Notes: a model not told the origin generated them from the sequence alone. DNA of 64,000 nucleotides from Streptomyces sp. GS7 (GCF_009834125.1 NZ_CP047146.1:5511501-5575500); one strand, 5' to 3'; numbered from the stretch's first letter, positions 7,682-17,735 are shown. Translations and numbers: made by a program.

Positions 7682-8950
7682 TCAGGCGGCGGCCAGCATG
7701 CTCCGGCCGAACCAGTCCGAGGAGTCCCGGACACCCGGCAGCGCGAAGAAGTACCCGCCGCCGGTCGGCGATATGTAGTCGACCAGCGGCTCGTCGATCA
7801 GCCGCGTCTGCGTGGCCTCGAACTGGCGGCGGACGTCCTGCTGGTAGCAGCAGAAGACCAGTCCCATGTCGAGGTTGCCGACGTTGTCGACCCCCCGGTC
7901 GTAGTTGTAGCCGCGGCGCAGGATGCGGGAGTCGTCGGTGGCGGCGGTACGGGGGTTGGCCAGGCGTATGTGGGCGTCGAGCGGGATGGCGTTGCCGTGC
8001 GGGTCCTTGCTGTAGACCGGGGCGTCGTTCTCGTTCGCGCCGTCCAGCGGGGCACCGGTGTCCTTGCGGCGGCCGAACATCTTCTCCTGCTCGGTCAGCG
8101 AGACGCGGTCCCAGAACTCGACCAGCATCCGGATGATCCGGATGACCTGGTAGCTGCCGCCGGTGGCCCAGGACGGCTCGCCGAGATGGTCGCCGACCCA
8201 GATCAGCCGGTCCGTCTCACGTGAGGAGTTCACGTCCGGGTTGACGATGCCGTCCTTGAAGCCGAGCAGGTTGCGCTGCGCCCCGGCCGGCCGCGGCTCG
8301 TTCTGGAACCCGTCGATGCGCCACTTGATCTGCATGGCGCCGCGGGTGTGCCGGGCGATGTCGCGCAGCGCGTGCAGCACGACGTCCTGGCGTGCCGCGC
8401 ATATCTGGAGCGAGAGGTCGCCATGGCATTCGGCGGCCTGGAGGTTGTCGTTGGGGAAGGTCCGCATCGGGGTGAGCCGGCGCGGCCTGGCCTTGGCGAG
8501 GCCGAACCGGTCGTCGAAGAGCGAGGCGCCGACGCCCAGCGTGACCGTGAGCGCGTCGGCGGGCACCACCGGCCCGAGGATCCCGTTGTCGGACGGCGGC
8601 GCGCCGACGCCGAGGTCGGCGGGGGTGCCGCCGGCGGTCAGGAAGCGGGCGCGCTCGGTGATCGTCCGCAGCAGGTCGGTGAGTTCCTTGCGGTTGTCCG
8701 CGATGACGTTGAGCGAGACGAAGGCAGCGGCGGCGGGCTGCGGTGTGACGATGCCGGCCTGGTGCACGCCGTGGAACGGCACCTTCCCGGAGTTCGCCGT
8801 CTCGGCGGCCGACGCCGTACCAACCCGGCTCAGGGCGAATCCGCCGCCGGCCAGCGCCGCTCCGGCCGCACCGGCGCCGAGCGCGGTCTTCACGAACGAG
8901 CGCCGGTCGGCGGGGCAGCGGCCCTGCGGGCCGGGCGTTTCGGCGGACAT
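7682..8950 (-). CDS. efeB: Dyp-type heme peroxidase EfeB (Tat-exported deferrochelatase)
   Basis: 422 aa from ATG 8950, which has AGGGA about 9 nt upstream. A Tat signal (RRSFVK at residues 16-21, then a long Ala/Gly h-region) precedes the double ferredoxin-like DyP fold. The distal motif GFKDGIVNP, the heme-ligand region [16 protein letters not shown] and FEFW-like [18 protein letters not shown] are present. A longer start at 9058 overlaps the efeUO stop (TGATG) and would add 36 residues, so coupling to that ATG is possible. EfeB oxidises iron or strips iron from heme at the cell surface and hands it to EfeO/EfeU; the operon order here is efeUO-efeB. Confidence 0.92.
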   Translation of the reverse strand: MSAETPGPQGRCPADRRSFVKTALGAGAAGAALAGGGFALSRVGTASAAETANSGKVPFHGVHQAGIVTPQPAAAAFVSLNVIADNRKELTDLLRTITERARFLTAGGTPADLGVGAPPSDNGILGPVVPADALTVTLGVGASLFDDRFGLAKARPRRLTPMRTFPNDNLQAAECHGDLSLQICAARQDVVLHALRDIARHTRGAMQIKWRIDGFQNEPRPAGAQRNLLGFKDGIVNPDVNSSRETDRLIWVGDHLGEPSWATGGSYQVIRIIRMLVEFWDRVSLTEQEKMFGRRKDTGAPLDGANENDAPVYSKDPHGNAIPLDAHIRLANPRTAATDDSRILRRGYNYDRGVDNVGNLDMGLVFCCYQQDVRRQFEATQTRLIDEPLVDYISPTGGGYFFALPGVRDSSDWFGRSMLAAA

Positions 8951-9057
8951 CTCGTGGTTCCCTTCGGAGCGTGCATCACAGGGTGCGGGGTGGGCGGTCG
9001 GCGCGGCGTTCCCCGGCCGGGGTTCCGGGCTGCCGGACATGCGGTCTTCCGGTGTCA

Positions 9058-11232
9058 TCAGGCGGACTTCCGGATCTCCAGCAGGTCGGGCACCGGAGCG
9101 AGGTGCTCCAGCAGCTGCCCGGTCGTGCCGTTCAGCCGGGCCCGCACCGTCACGTCGAGCTTGTCGACCGGCGTCCAGGTGCTGTCGTGGTGCGCGCCGT
9201 CCAGCAGCTTCTGGAGTCGGTCGATGTCACCGTCGATCGTCGCGAGCAGCTGCGGATCGCGCTTGGTGATCAGCGGGCGCAGTACGCCGAGGAGTTCCCG
9301 CGTGCCCGAGAGGTTGGCGTCGGCGGTGGCGAGGTTGGTGCCGCTGCCCTCGTCGGTGTCGCCGGTCAGCTCGAACTGGAGGGTGTTCTCCAGGATCTCG
9401 TGGGTCCGCAGCGGCAGGTCGCCCGGGTCGAAGTCCTGCGTGGGGAATGCCTTCTTCAGCCCCGCGACATCGCTGTTCAGCTGCTTCGCGGGCCCGCTCA
9501 GCTCATCCGCGGACTGGCCGTGCCACAGCCCGTACTCGATCTTGTGGAACCCGTTGAAGTCCTTGTCGTGCACCCCCGCCGGGAGCCCGTCGGCCCGCCC
9601 GTTGATCTTCTTGTCGAAGTCCTGGAACGTGCCGTAGGCCGCGCCGAGCGAGGAGTACGTACGGTGCGCGGTGAGCCAGTCCGTCCGCGCGCTGTCCAGG
9701 TCGCCGCCCGCGATGTCGTCGCTGAGCTGCTGTGTCTGGGACACCAGGGTGCCCAGCCCCTGGTCGACGTACTGCTTGTACTGGCTCAGCGGGCCGGCCA
9801 GATCGTCCTCGGAGACCGGCACGACGGCCCTGGCGGCCCCGCCGCCGGTGACCCGTACGGCGGCGGAGGTGACGGGCTTTCCGCCGGTGGGCACACAGCG
9901 CCAGGCGTACGAGCCGCCGGCGACGGTCGCGACCAGGTCACGGGTGGTACCGGGCGCCAGGCCCTCGATCTCCCCGTACACCGCGTTCGACGCGGGGTCG
10001 ACGAGGTACACCTCGGAGGTCTTGTCCCCGGTGTTGTGCATCTGGAAGGTCTGCCGGCCCGGCTTGGGCGCGGTGAACCCCTTGCCGCACTCCTTCTCCG
10101 ACACCGAGACGGTCTGGGCGTCGGCGGGCTTGGACTTGCCGAAGGCGACGATGCCACCGGCGATGACGGCGGGCACGGCGACCACCGCGGTGGGCAGCAG
10201 CCAGCCGGGCCGCTTCCTGGGGGCGGCGGGGCGCACCGGCGCGGACTGCGGCGCGGCGGCGGGCTGTTCGGCACCGTCGGCCGCCGGCTCGCCACCGGCC
10301 TCCGCCACCTCCTCCGAAGCGGACTGCGCCAACGCCGTCTCCCCGACGGGCTTCTGCTCTGCCGGCTTCTGCTCCACGGACTTCTGCTCCACGGACTTCT
10401 GCTCCGCCGGCTTCGCCGCGGAAGACCGCACGCCGCGGACGAACAGCGTCATCACCGCGGCGAGATACGCGACATACGCACCGGCCTGCAACCAGGTCAT
10501 CGCCGGCGTCAGGTTCAGGACACCCTGCACCAGGGTGCTGTACCAGGCGCTCGGGTCGACGCTCTGGCTCAGGTCGAAGGCGAACGCGGCCTTGCCGGGG
10601 AGTACGCCGCCCTCCTGAAGGTCCCGCAGTCCGTAGCCCAGGACGCCCGCGGCGATGACGATGAGCACGGCACCGGTCGCGGTGAAGAACCTGGTGAGGT
10701 TGATCTTCAGCACCCGGCGGTACAGACCCCAGCAGAGCCCGGCGGCGATGACGAGTCCGATGCCGGCCCCGATCATCGGCCCGGCGGACTCACCTGCCGC
10801 ACGCGCCGTGGTCCACAGGAACAGCGCGGTCTCCAGCCCCTCGCGGCCCACGGCCAGGAAGGAGGTGACGATCAGCATGCCCGACCCCATGGCGAGCGCT
10901 CCGGTGACCTTCTCCTTGATCTCCCCGGAGAGGCTGCGCGCCGAGCGGCGCATCCAGAACACCATGCCGGTGACGAACGCGACGGCGATGACGCTGAGCG
11001 CGCCGCCGAACGCTTCCTGCGCGGTGGCCGACAGCGAGGCGGCGGTGAAGGTGAGCACCGCCCCGAAGCTCAGCGCCAGCGCGATGGCGGCGAGCACACC
11101 GGTCCACACCTGCGCCAGGCGCGACTTGGCACCGGCCCGTACGAGAGTGGCGACGAGGATCGAAACGATGAGTCCGCCTTCCAGACCTTCTCGCAAGCCG
11201 ATCAAGAAGCTCGGAAACGCGTCGTCCCACAT
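9058..11232 (-). CDS. efeUO: Fused ferrous/ferric iron permease EfeU-EfeO
   Basis: 724 aa fusion. Residues 1-285 are an FTR1/EfeU permease with seven membrane segments and both REGLE motifs (R14-E18 and R130-T135, REGLET). Residues about 290-345 are a hydrophilic linker with repeated AEQK/VEQK units, followed by a further membrane helix ([20 protein letters not shown]). The rest is EfeO: a cupredoxin-like domain ([18 protein letters not shown]...YAWRCVP) and an imelysin/M75 domain with [10 protein letters not shown] and [17 protein letters not shown] 11232 has GGGGAGGA 7 nt upstream. Separate efeU and efeO genes are the common arrangement, so the fusion fixes a 1:1 receptor/permease complex. 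An iron box sits in the promoter. Confidence 0.92.
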   Translation of the reverse strand: MWDDAFPSFLIGLREGLEGGLIVSILVATLVRAGAKSRLAQVWTGVLAAIALALSFGAVLTFTAASLSATAQEAFGGALSVIAVAFVTGMVFWMRRSARSLSGEIKEKVTGALAMGSGMLIVTSFLAVGREGLETALFLWTTARAAGESAGPMIGAGIGLVIAAGLCWGLYRRVLKINLTRFFTATGAVLIVIAAGVLGYGLRDLQEGGVLPGKAAFAFDLSQSVDPSAWYSTLVQGVLNLTPAMTWLQAGAYVAYLAAVMTLFVRGVRSSAAKPAEQKSVEQKSVEQKPAEQKPVGETALAQSASEEVAEAGGEPAADGAEQPAAAPQSAPVRPAAPRKRPGWLLPTAVVAVPAVIAGGIVAFGKSKPADAQTVSVSEKECGKGFTAPKPGRQTFQMHNTGDKTSEVYLVDPASNAVYGEIEGLAPGTTRDLVATVAGGSYAWRCVPTGGKPVTSAAVRVTGGGAARAVVPVSEDDLAGPLSQYKQYVDQGLGTLVSQTQQLSDDIAGGDLDSARTDWLTAHRTYSSLGAAYGTFQDFDKKINGRADGLPAGVHDKDFNGFHKIEYGLWHGQSADELSGPAKQLNSDVAGLKKAFPTQDFDPGDLPLRTHEILENTLQFELTGDTDEGSGTNLATADANLSGTRELLGVLRPLITKRDPQLLATIDGDIDRLQKLLDGAHHDSTWTPVDKLDVTVRARLNGTTGQLLEHLAPVPDLLEIRKSA

Positions 11233-11259
11233 ATGTGTCCTCCCCGGCCGGACCTCGCC

Positions 11260-11295
11260 GGTATGCCTTGCCTCAGTTAGCGAAGGCATACCTTA
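11260..11295. promoter_or_regulatory. Iron box (DmdR/IdeR-type operator) for efeUO
   Basis: 11277-11295 reads TTAGCGAAGGCATACCTTA, matching most positions of the 19-bp IdeR/DmdR consensus TTAGGTTAGGCTCACCTAA. It also forms one side of a perfect longer palindrome: GGTATGCCTT (11260-11269) and AAGGCATACC (11283-11292). It lies 28-63 bp upstream of the efeUO start, where a repressor would block transcription when iron is plentiful. Confidence 0.75.
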
Positions 11296-11391
11296 GTCAG
11301 CTGGCCTGATTATGTCTACGCAGGTGTAGTCACTTGGTCACGGGGAGGCAAAGAGCCCAGCTCACATCCCGTGCGCCGGGATACTGCACGA

Positions 11392-12231
11392 ATGGACTCG
11401 ATCTACCGCAGCGCGCGAGGCCGGGACCTCATCCGCACCTGGTGCCGCGACCGGCTGGCCGCGTGGCCGGTGCCGCACGAGCGGACGGCGCTGACCGCCA
11501 ACGGCGCCCGGACCCACCTGGTCCTCGCGGGCTCCGGCCCGACCACGGTCGTCTACGTCCCCGGCACCAACTTCAACGCCGCCGCATCACTGCCCATGGC
11601 CACCTCCCTGGTCACCGCCGGCTACCGGGTGGCGATACCCGACGTCCCCGGCCAGCCCGGCCTGAGCACGGCCGAACGCACGCTCCCCGACGGCACGTTG
11701 TCCTGGTACGGCACCTGGCTGAGCGAGACGATCGAGCACCTCGCGACGGCACCGGTCGTGGTCATGGGCCACTCCTTCGGCGCCGCCATCGCCCTGTCCG
11801 CCGACTCCCCCCGGATCGAGCGACTGGTGCTGCTGTCCCCCGGCGGCCTGACGAAACTGAGAGTGCCCCCGGCGCTGCTGGCCGCCGCTGCCGCCTGGTT
11901 CCTCCGCCCCACCCCCAAGCGCAGCGCCCGGCTCCTGCGCGCCATGCACGCCCCCGGCCGCAGACCCCGCGAGGAGCTGGTGCACTGGATGACACTGGTC
12001 GCCCGGCACGCCCGCTCCAGCGCCGACCCCGGCCCCGCCGCTCCGCCGCCGCGCTCCGTCCCCCGTCTCCTCCTCACCGGCGAGCACGACGTCTTCCTCC
12101 CTCCCCGCCGGCTCGCACCGGTGGTACGTGCCACCCTCGGCACCGAACTCCGCGTCATGCCCGACGCCGGGCACCTGATCGTCGAAGAGCACACCGACCA
12201 CCTGGCCGCGCTGGTGCGGACCCAAGCCTGA
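11392..12231 (+). CDS. Alpha/beta hydrolase
   Basis: 279 aa. Strand VVYVPGTNFNAAASLP, lid region, nucleophile elbow VVMGHSFGAAIAL, acid loop LLLTGEHDVFLPP and catalytic His in PDAGHLIVEEH define a proline-iminopeptidase/esterase-like hydrolase. There is no clear Shine-Dalgarno; a GATACT -10-like element 8 nt before the ATG suggests a leaderless transcript. It is divergent from efeUO and shares the intergenic region that carries the iron box, so iron control is conceivable but unproven. Substrate unknown. Confidence 0.83.
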   Translation: MDSIYRSARGRDLIRTWCRDRLAAWPVPHERTALTANGARTHLVLAGSGPTTVVYVPGTNFNAAASLPMATSLVTAGYRVAIPDVPGQPGLSTAERTLPDGTLSWYGTWLSETIEHLATAPVVVMGHSFGAAIALSADSPRIERLVLLSPGGLTKLRVPPALLAAAAAWFLRPTPKRSARLLRAMHAPGRRPREELVHWMTLVARHARSSADPGPAAPPPRSVPRLLLTGEHDVFLPPRRLAPVVRATLGTELRVMPDAGHLIVEEHTDHLAALVRTQA

Positions 12232-12297
12232 CGAAGCCCGCGCCGGCATCACTTTCCGGCCGCCCCTCACCATGACGGGCACCACACAAGGAGGACC

Positions 12298-13293
12298 ATG
12301 AAGTACCGCCGGCTCGGACACAGCGAGTTGGACGTATCCGCCGTAGGGCTCGGATGCATGGGGATGTCGATCGCCTACGGTCCGGCCGACGAGACCGAGA
12401 CCCTCCGCACCCTCGACCGCGCGGCCGAGCTGGGCGTCACCTTCCTCGACACCGCGGACGCGTACGGGCGCGGCGCCAACGAGGAGTTGCTGGGCCGGTG
12501 GCTGCGACGCCGGGACCGCGGCACGGTGGCCCTCGCCACGAAGTTCGGGCTGCGGCACGATCCGGCGAGCGGCCGGGTCGACCGGGTCGACACCTCGCCC
12601 GCCCATGTCCGCGCGGCCTGTGACGCCTCGCTGCGCAGGCTCGGTGTCGACCACATCGACGTCTACTACGTCCACCGCCGCGACCCGCGGACACCCGTCG
12701 AGGAGACCATCGGCGCCATGGCGGATCTCGTCGCCGCCGGAAAGGTGCGCTGTCTGGGCCTGTCCGAGGTGAGCCCGCAGACACTGCGCGCCGCACACTC
12801 CGCCCATCCCATCAGCGCCGTGCAGATGGAGTACTCCCTCTTCACCCGGGACGTGGTCGAGGGCGAGATGCTCGCCACCTGCCGCGAACTCGGCATCTCG
12901 GTCACCGCCTATTCGCCTCTCGGGCGCGGCATGCTGACGGGAGCGCTCACCTCGCGGGACCAGCTCACCGAAGACGACAACCGCCGGCGCTGGCCGCGCT
13001 TCTCCGCCGACAACCTCGACCGCAACCTCGCCCTCGTCCGGTCCCTCACCGACATCGCGGCGGACATCGGCTGCACACCCTCCCAGGCCGCCCTGGCCTG
13101 GCTGCTCGCGCAGGGCGACGACGTCGTGCCCCTCCCCGGCACCAAGCGCGTGCGCTATCTCGAAGAGAACGCCGCCGCGGCGGACCTGACCCTCACCACC
13201 GACCAACTCGCCCTGCTGCGGGCCGCGGTACCCCTCGACGCCGTGGCGGGCGACCGCTACCCGCAACAGGCCCTGCACCGCCTGGGCCACTGA
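12298..13293 (+). CDS. Aldo/keto reductase
   Basis: 331 aa (beta/alpha)8-barrel NADPH oxidoreductase. The catalytic tetrad is visible as Asp in FLDTADAYG, Tyr in the same segment, Lys in ALATKFGL and His in DVYYVHRRD. The NADP-binding end [17 protein letters not shown] is intact. The start [24 protein letters not shown], with a strong AAGGAGG SD 6 nt upstream, places it in the AKR subgroup that includes YakC/AKR13-like enzymes. Gap to the hydrolase is 66 bp and they may be co-transcribed. Likely reduces reactive aldehydes or a small ketone in the cytosol. Confidence 0.92.
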   Translation: MKYRRLGHSELDVSAVGLGCMGMSIAYGPADETETLRTLDRAAELGVTFLDTADAYGRGANEELLGRWLRRRDRGTVALATKFGLRHDPASGRVDRVDTSPAHVRAACDASLRRLGVDHIDVYYVHRRDPRTPVEETIGAMADLVAAGKVRCLGLSEVSPQTLRAAHSAHPISAVQMEYSLFTRDVVEGEMLATCRELGISVTAYSPLGRGMLTGALTSRDQLTEDDNRRRWPRFSADNLDRNLALVRSLTDIAADIGCTPSQAALAWLLAQGDDVVPLPGTKRVRYLEENAAAADLTLTTDQLALLRAAVPLDAVAGDRYPQQALHRLGH

Positions 13294-13472
13294 AGCACCG
13301 CGCTCCACCCCCTCCCCCGCGGTGACGGCTTCACCATGCCCGGACCGCCAGGCGGTACCCGGCCCCGTTCTCTCAAGTCGCCTCCGGCGCAAAGGAGATG
13401 GGATGCGGTCCGAGCAACCCTCCTGAACGACGCGTAGCCGCGACGGCATCGCCAGGCGACGAGAACCGTATA

Positions 13473-13519
13473 GCACCCCAAGCAGATTCACCCATATGTC
13501 CGTTAGGCCATTGGGGTGC
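13473..13519. promoter_or_regulatory. 9-bp inverted repeat in 360-bp gap before RCC1 genes
   Basis: GCACCCCAA (13473-13481) is repeated inverted as TTGGGGTGC (13511-13519), followed by another CCGTTGGGGG at about 13528-13537. The gap 13294-13655 contains no gene that I can support. The sites could be operators for the secreted RCC1 cluster that begins at 13656. Confidence 0.35.
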
Positions 13520-13655
13520 CGAATACCCCGTTGGGGGTGACGTGAGGACAGCCTGCGCATACCTGGAGTCGCCCGATCCAATGATCCGTCCGAACCCGGC
13601 GGGGTGCTGGTCAACTGCCCACCGGGACAACGCATTTGACGAGAGGACGGGTGGA

Positions 13656-14882
13656 TTGCGAAGGACGACGAGCAGGACGCGCAGGTCGGGCAAGGGGTGG
13701 GGCACTCGGCGGACCGCGCCGGTGGTGGCCGCGGTGCTGGCGGCGCTCGCCGGACCGACCGTCGCGGGACCGGCACAGGCCGCTCCCGGACCGGAGGTGT
13801 TCAGCTGGGGCGCGGGAGACGCAGGCCAGTTGGGCAGTGGGGGAACCGGGGACCGCTGGTCTCCGGGCCCGGTGATGGGAATGCACCGCGGGGAGGTGCG
13901 CAGAATCTCCGCCGGGGGGACGGGCAGCGGCGACTCCTTCGCCGTGGCGCAGTTGGAGAACGGCACCGTACGCGCCTGGGGCCATGGCTCCGCTGGGCAG
14001 TTGGGCACCGGGAGCCGCAGCGACCGGAGCACCCCGGACACGGTGAACGGGCTGCGGGACGTGAACGATGTCGCGGCGGGCGGCGCGCACGCGCTGGCGA
14101 TCAGCAAGGGCCGGGTGTGGGCCTGGGGCGACAACGGCGACGGCCAACTGGGCAACAACCGTTCCGGCGACGACAGTACGTCCCCCGTGCGGGTGCCGAG
14201 CATCTTCATGGCGCGGCAGGTGGCGGCGGGCTGCGACTTCAGCATGGCGCTGATGGAGGACGGCACTGTGTGGTCGTGGGGGAACGGCGCCCACGGCCAA
14301 CTCGGCACCGGAGAGCGGAAGTCCGAGTCCGTGCCGCAGGAGGTCAAGGGCCTGAGCGGGATCGCCGAGATCGCGGCGGGGTGCCACCACGGGCTCGCCC
14401 GCACCGAGGACGGCACCGTCTGGACCTGGGGGGACAACCTCAAGGGGCAGCTGGGCGACGGAACCACGAAGGGCAGCAGCGCCGAGCCCGTCAAGGCCCG
14501 GTGGCTGCGCGACATCCGCAAGATCACCGCGGGTGGGGATCACGGTTTCGCGATCCGCAACGACGACACCGTCTACGGGTGGGGGGAGAACCGGGACGGG
14601 CAGCTGCTGGAGGCCGACCAGTCCGACGACACCGGCCTGAGCCGCACCAACCGCAACACGCCCGTGGCGATCGACGCGCTCGAAGGAGCCCGTGACCTGG
14701 CCGCGGGGCGCAGCCACGACCTCGCCATCCTCGACGACAGGGTGGTGGCCTGGGGCGCCAACGGCGAGGGCCAACTCGGCAACGGCACCGCCCTCGCCCG
14801 CCACGCACCGGTGACCGCCGCCCGCGGGGACTTCCACCACGTCGCCGCGTCCCTGGCGGGCAATTCGAGCTACGCGTACTGA
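13656..14882 (+). CDS. Secreted RCC1-repeat beta-propeller protein 1
   Basis: 408 aa from TTG 13656, chosen because GAGAGGA lies 8 nt upstream and a signal peptide (Arg-rich n-region, APVVAAVLAALAGPTVAGPAQA) then starts in register with the paralogue downstream. Seven RCC1 blades are readable, each with a WGxGxxGQLG-type turn (for example FSWGAGDAGQLG, WAWGDNGDGQLG, VAWGANGEGQLG), so a closed seven-bladed propeller is expected. RCC1 in eukaryotes binds Ran and chromatin; exported bacterial RCC1 proteins have no agreed function and probably bind protein or glycan ligands. It is the first of an apparent exported-protein run in one direction. Confidence 0.85.
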   Translation: MRRTTSRTRRSGKGWGTRRTAPVVAAVLAALAGPTVAGPAQAAPGPEVFSWGAGDAGQLGSGGTGDRWSPGPVMGMHRGEVRRISAGGTGSGDSFAVAQLENGTVRAWGHGSAGQLGTGSRSDRSTPDTVNGLRDVNDVAAGGAHALAISKGRVWAWGDNGDGQLGNNRSGDDSTSPVRVPSIFMARQVAAGCDFSMALMEDGTVWSWGNGAHGQLGTGERKSESVPQEVKGLSGIAEIAAGCHHGLARTEDGTVWTWGDNLKGQLGDGTTKGSSAEPVKARWLRDIRKITAGGDHGFAIRNDDTVYGWGENRDGQLLEADQSDDTGLSRTNRNTPVAIDALEGARDLAAGRSHDLAILDDRVVAWGANGEGQLGNGTALARHAPVTAARGDFHHVAASLAGNSSYAY

Positions 14883-14973
14883 CTCCTGCCGCCCTGCGCG
14901 CAGGACCTCACCTCATCTTTCGTACGGCGCTGGAGCCTGCCTCCGCGCCGCCACCTGTGAAAGGCATGCCCGA

Positions 14974-16200
14974 ATGCAGAAAACGCAGACAGCCCGGCGT
15001 ACCCGGCGTCGACTGCGCGGAGTGTGCGGTGTGGTCACCGCCGCCGCGGCACTGGCAGCGCTCGCGGGGACGGCCGCACCGGCCACAGCCGGTACCGCGT
15101 CGCCCGACCCGTGGGTATACAGCTGGGGCCAGAACGCCTCGGGTGAGCTGGGCAACGGATCCACCGTGGCGCAGCCGACCCCCGGGCCTGTCCTGGGGCT
15201 GGCGCGGGAGGACGTGAAATCACTTGAGGCCGGCGGCAGTACGACAACTGGTCCGTTCGCCGTGGCGTTGCTGAAGAACGGCACGGTCAAGTCCTGGGGG
15301 GACAACACCTACGGCCAACTCGGCAACGGATCCACCACCTCCCGTGCCTTCCCGGCCGCCGTCGCGGGACTGGACGGGGTCCGGTCGATCGCCGTGGGCT
15401 GCCACCACGCCCTGGCCCTGAAGAACGGGCGAGTGTGGGCCTGGGGCTACAACGAGTTCGGCCAGTTGGGCAACGGCACGAACAGCGCGAAGAACACCGG
15501 GGTCCCCAGGCCGGTCGCCGTTCAGGGTCTGGACAAGGTCAAGGCCATCGCCGCCGGCTGCCGTACCAGCCTGGCGCTCCGCCAAGACGGCACCGTCTGG
15601 GCATGGGGCGCAAACGCCCAAGGCCAGCTGGGCAACGGGAACACCACCGACCGCAACACCCCCCAGCGGGTTCCCGAGTTGGAGGGGGTGACCGCGCTCG
15701 CCGCGGGTGTGCTCCACGCGAGCGTTCTCACCAGCGACCACAAGGTCAAGGCGTGGGGCTACAACGCCAACGGCGAACTGGGCAATGACACCACCACCAA
15801 CAGCAGTTCACCCGTCGATGTGCAGCACCTCGAAGGCGTGGCGAAGCTCTACGGCGGCCCCCACAGCACCCTCGCGGTTCTTGAGGACGGCAGCGTCAAG
15901 GGGTGGGGGTGGAATGCCTCCGGCCAGCTCGGCGACGGCACCAAGACCACCCGCACCACCGCCGTGGCCATCGACGGCCTGACCGGCGTCCGGGAGCTCG
16001 CCCCCGGACGCGACCACACCCTCGCCCTGCTCGACGACCAGTCGGTCGTCGCCTGGGGCGCAAACGCCAACGGCCAGCTCGGACATGGCAGTACAGACAG
16101 CACGGACCGGGCCGACAAACCGGCTATCGCCATCCCAGCCCACAGCGGTGTGAACCACCTCGCGGTGGGCCGCAACTCGGCCTTCAGCTTCGCGTACTGA
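14974..16200 (+). CDS. Secreted RCC1-repeat beta-propeller protein 2
   Basis: 408 aa, the same length as its neighbour and clearly paralogous. A signal peptide (RRTRRRLRGVCG, then VVTAAAALAALAGTAAPATAG) is followed by seven blades with WGxNxxGxLG turns (YSWGQNASGELG through VAWGANANGQLG). Several blades carry the alternative GYNANGELG signature, so loop surfaces differ from propeller 1. ATG 14974 has GAAAGG 9 nt upstream. The 91-bp gap to the first RCC1 gene suggests co-transcription. Tandem duplication followed by divergence is the simplest origin. Confidence 0.88.
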   Translation: MQKTQTARRTRRRLRGVCGVVTAAAALAALAGTAAPATAGTASPDPWVYSWGQNASGELGNGSTVAQPTPGPVLGLAREDVKSLEAGGSTTTGPFAVALLKNGTVKSWGDNTYGQLGNGSTTSRAFPAAVAGLDGVRSIAVGCHHALALKNGRVWAWGYNEFGQLGNGTNSAKNTGVPRPVAVQGLDKVKAIAAGCRTSLALRQDGTVWAWGANAQGQLGNGNTTDRNTPQRVPELEGVTALAAGVLHASVLTSDHKVKAWGYNANGELGNDTTTNSSSPVDVQHLEGVAKLYGGPHSTLAVLEDGSVKGWGWNASGQLGDGTKTTRTTAVAIDGLTGVRELAPGRDHTLALLDDQSVVAWGANANGQLGHGSTDSTDRADKPAIAIPAHSGVNHLAVGRNSAFSFAY

Positions 16201-16281
16201 CCGGCCAGGCGCGGCGGCGACCCGCCACTGCCGGCGCCGCCGCGCCCACCTCGCTCGACCACACCTCGAAGGGAACCACCG

Positions 16282-16815
16282 ATGAACCTCCGTACCTCAC
16301 GGACCCGCACCGCACTCGCCCTCGCCGCCGCAGTCTGCGCCGCCACCCTCTACGGCACGACGAGCGCCACCGCCGCCCCGCTGCCCGCGCCGCACGCCAT
16401 CTCCGCGCCCGCGGCCGCGCCCCAGCCCCCGTGCGACGAGAACGACAAGAAGTGCCAGGAGGAGAACAAGCGCGGGCAGGAGGAGCAGCAGGTCGACTCC
16501 GGGCGGGACCAGGTGTCGAAGGACTCGGCGGCGGCCAAGGAGGACATCTCCAAGGCCAAGGGCCAGGTCGAGGAGTGCAAGCCGGAGTCGAAGGAGTGCA
16601 TGGGCAAGCTGGTCGGTGACGGCGCGGAGCAGAAGGAGGGGATGGCGGACACCCAGAAGAAGTTGGGCGACTTCCACCCCGAGGCGCAGAACGACGCCGG
16701 GGCCGCGGTGGGCGGCACCTGCGACAACTTCGCGAGCATGTTGCCGGGGGCGGCACTGAAGCACCACGACGGTGAGGAATCCCTCACCGACATGTGCGAG
16801 GCGATGGCCAAGTGA
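16282..16815 (+). CDS. Secreted Cys-rich, charged helical small protein
   Basis: 177 aa. The signal peptide ends near TSATAA (residue 32). The mature part is highly charged and Gln/Glu/Lys rich with predicted coiled-coil character (EENKRGQEEQQVDSGRDQVS). Six cysteines sit at 51, 58, 99, 106, 147 and 172, so that two pairs have the identical C-x6-C spacing; three disulfides are likely outside the cell. I recognise no family. SD GAAGGGA precedes the ATG. Its last codons overlap the GTG of the next gene (GTGA), so the two proteins are produced together and may form a complex. Confidence 0.75.
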   Translation: MNLRTSRTRTALALAAAVCAATLYGTTSATAAPLPAPHAISAPAAAPQPPCDENDKKCQEENKRGQEEQQVDSGRDQVSKDSAAAKEDISKAKGQVEECKPESKECMGKLVGDGAEQKEGMADTQKKLGDFHPEAQNDAGAAVGGTCDNFASMLPGAALKHHDGEESLTDMCEAMAK

Positions 16816-17735
16816 GCGCCCGCATGGTGTCCCGTCTTTCTTCTTCCCGTAGCCGTCGGGCCCGGCGGACCCGCGTCCTGCCGGTGACCGCGCTGGCGCT
16901 GGCCGCGCTCCTCCCGGCCGCCGGCTCGGTGGCCGCCCAGCCCCTGCCCGAGCCTCGTCCGCAAACGGCAGCAGGATCCGTGCACGAGGACGCCCAGGGG
17001 CCGGCCGCTCCGCTACCCGGGGCGCGTCCCACCATTCCCCAGGCACGGGCGTTCGACAGGAACAACAAACCGATGGCATCGGTGGCCCCGGTGCTGCGCT
17101 ACTGCAACAAGAATCCCAAGGGCTGCAACTTCAAGATGACCCGGGCCCTCCCCTTCCAGTTCACCAGCGTGGTGAAGTCCCTGGGCAACGCGGTCATCAA
17201 CTGCACCAACAAACCCATCACCGTGGAACGCACCGTCCAGCTCCAGACCGGCAGCCAGGACAACCTCGGCGGCGAGATCACCGGCTCCATCGCCCTGGAG
17301 GGCAACATCAACGTCTCCGGGGAGGTGTCGGCCGGCGTCAACGGCGAGGGGAACGTGACCGCCAAGACCCCCGACATGAGCAACGGGCCGATGGCCGAGG
17401 CGGGCGCCAAGGCGGGGGCGAACGCCAGCGGCAAGCTCGGCGGCCAGCTGGGCTTGAAGGCAACCTTCTCCGGCGCCTTCAAGGCCCACTACCAACGCAC
17501 CTGGACCACCACCCACACCGAGTCCACCATGTACCGGATGGAGGTCAAGTCGGGAGACACCCTGGTCTTCGCCGCCAACGCGGCCATGGAGCGCATCTTC
17601 GGCGTCCTGACGACCAACAACGGCCAGCGGATCACCAACGTCATCGTCGACGCCCCGTCCTCGGTCAACAGCAGCTCCTTCATCGCCCGGACCGACACCA
17701 CGCCCGGCGGCACCTGCAACCAGCTGCGCCCGTAG
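16812..17735 (+). CDS. Secreted protein with four-Cys domain, aerolysin/ETX-MTX2-like composition
   Basis: 307 aa from GTG 16812, overlapping the previous stop. A signal peptide is followed by a Pro-rich segment and then a domain with Cys98-x6-Cys105-x25-Cys131 and a final Cys302. The middle (about 140-235) is an alternating Gly/Ser/Thr/Asn/Ala stretch (GEITGSIALEGNINVSGEVS) flanked by the WTTTHTESTMYRMEVKSGDTL strand pair. Such amphipathic hairpin-like runs are typical of aerolysin/ETX-MTX2 beta-pore formers, so a pore or oligomeric surface protein is possible; this is inference. The Cys positions and flanking residues align with the next gene product. Confidence 0.7.
   Translation: MSARMVSRLSSSRSRRARRTRVLPVTALALAALLPAAGSVAAQPLPEPRPQTAAGSVHEDAQGPAAPLPGARPTIPQARAFDRNNKPMASVAPVLRYCNKNPKGCNFKMTRALPFQFTSVVKSLGNAVINCTNKPITVERTVQLQTGSQDNLGGEITGSIALEGNINVSGEVSAGVNGEGNVTAKTPDMSNGPMAEAGAKAGANASGKLGGQLGLKATFSGAFKAHYQRTWTTTHTESTMYRMEVKSGDTLVFAANAAMERIFGVLTTNNGQRITNVIVDAPSSVNSSSFIARTDTTPGGTCNQLRP

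Noticed and set aside
13611..14840. Long minus-strand frame opposite the RCC1 genes with Val/Gly-rich sequence
   Set aside because: It is the complement of the WG repeats, with repetitive low-complexity translation and no start context.
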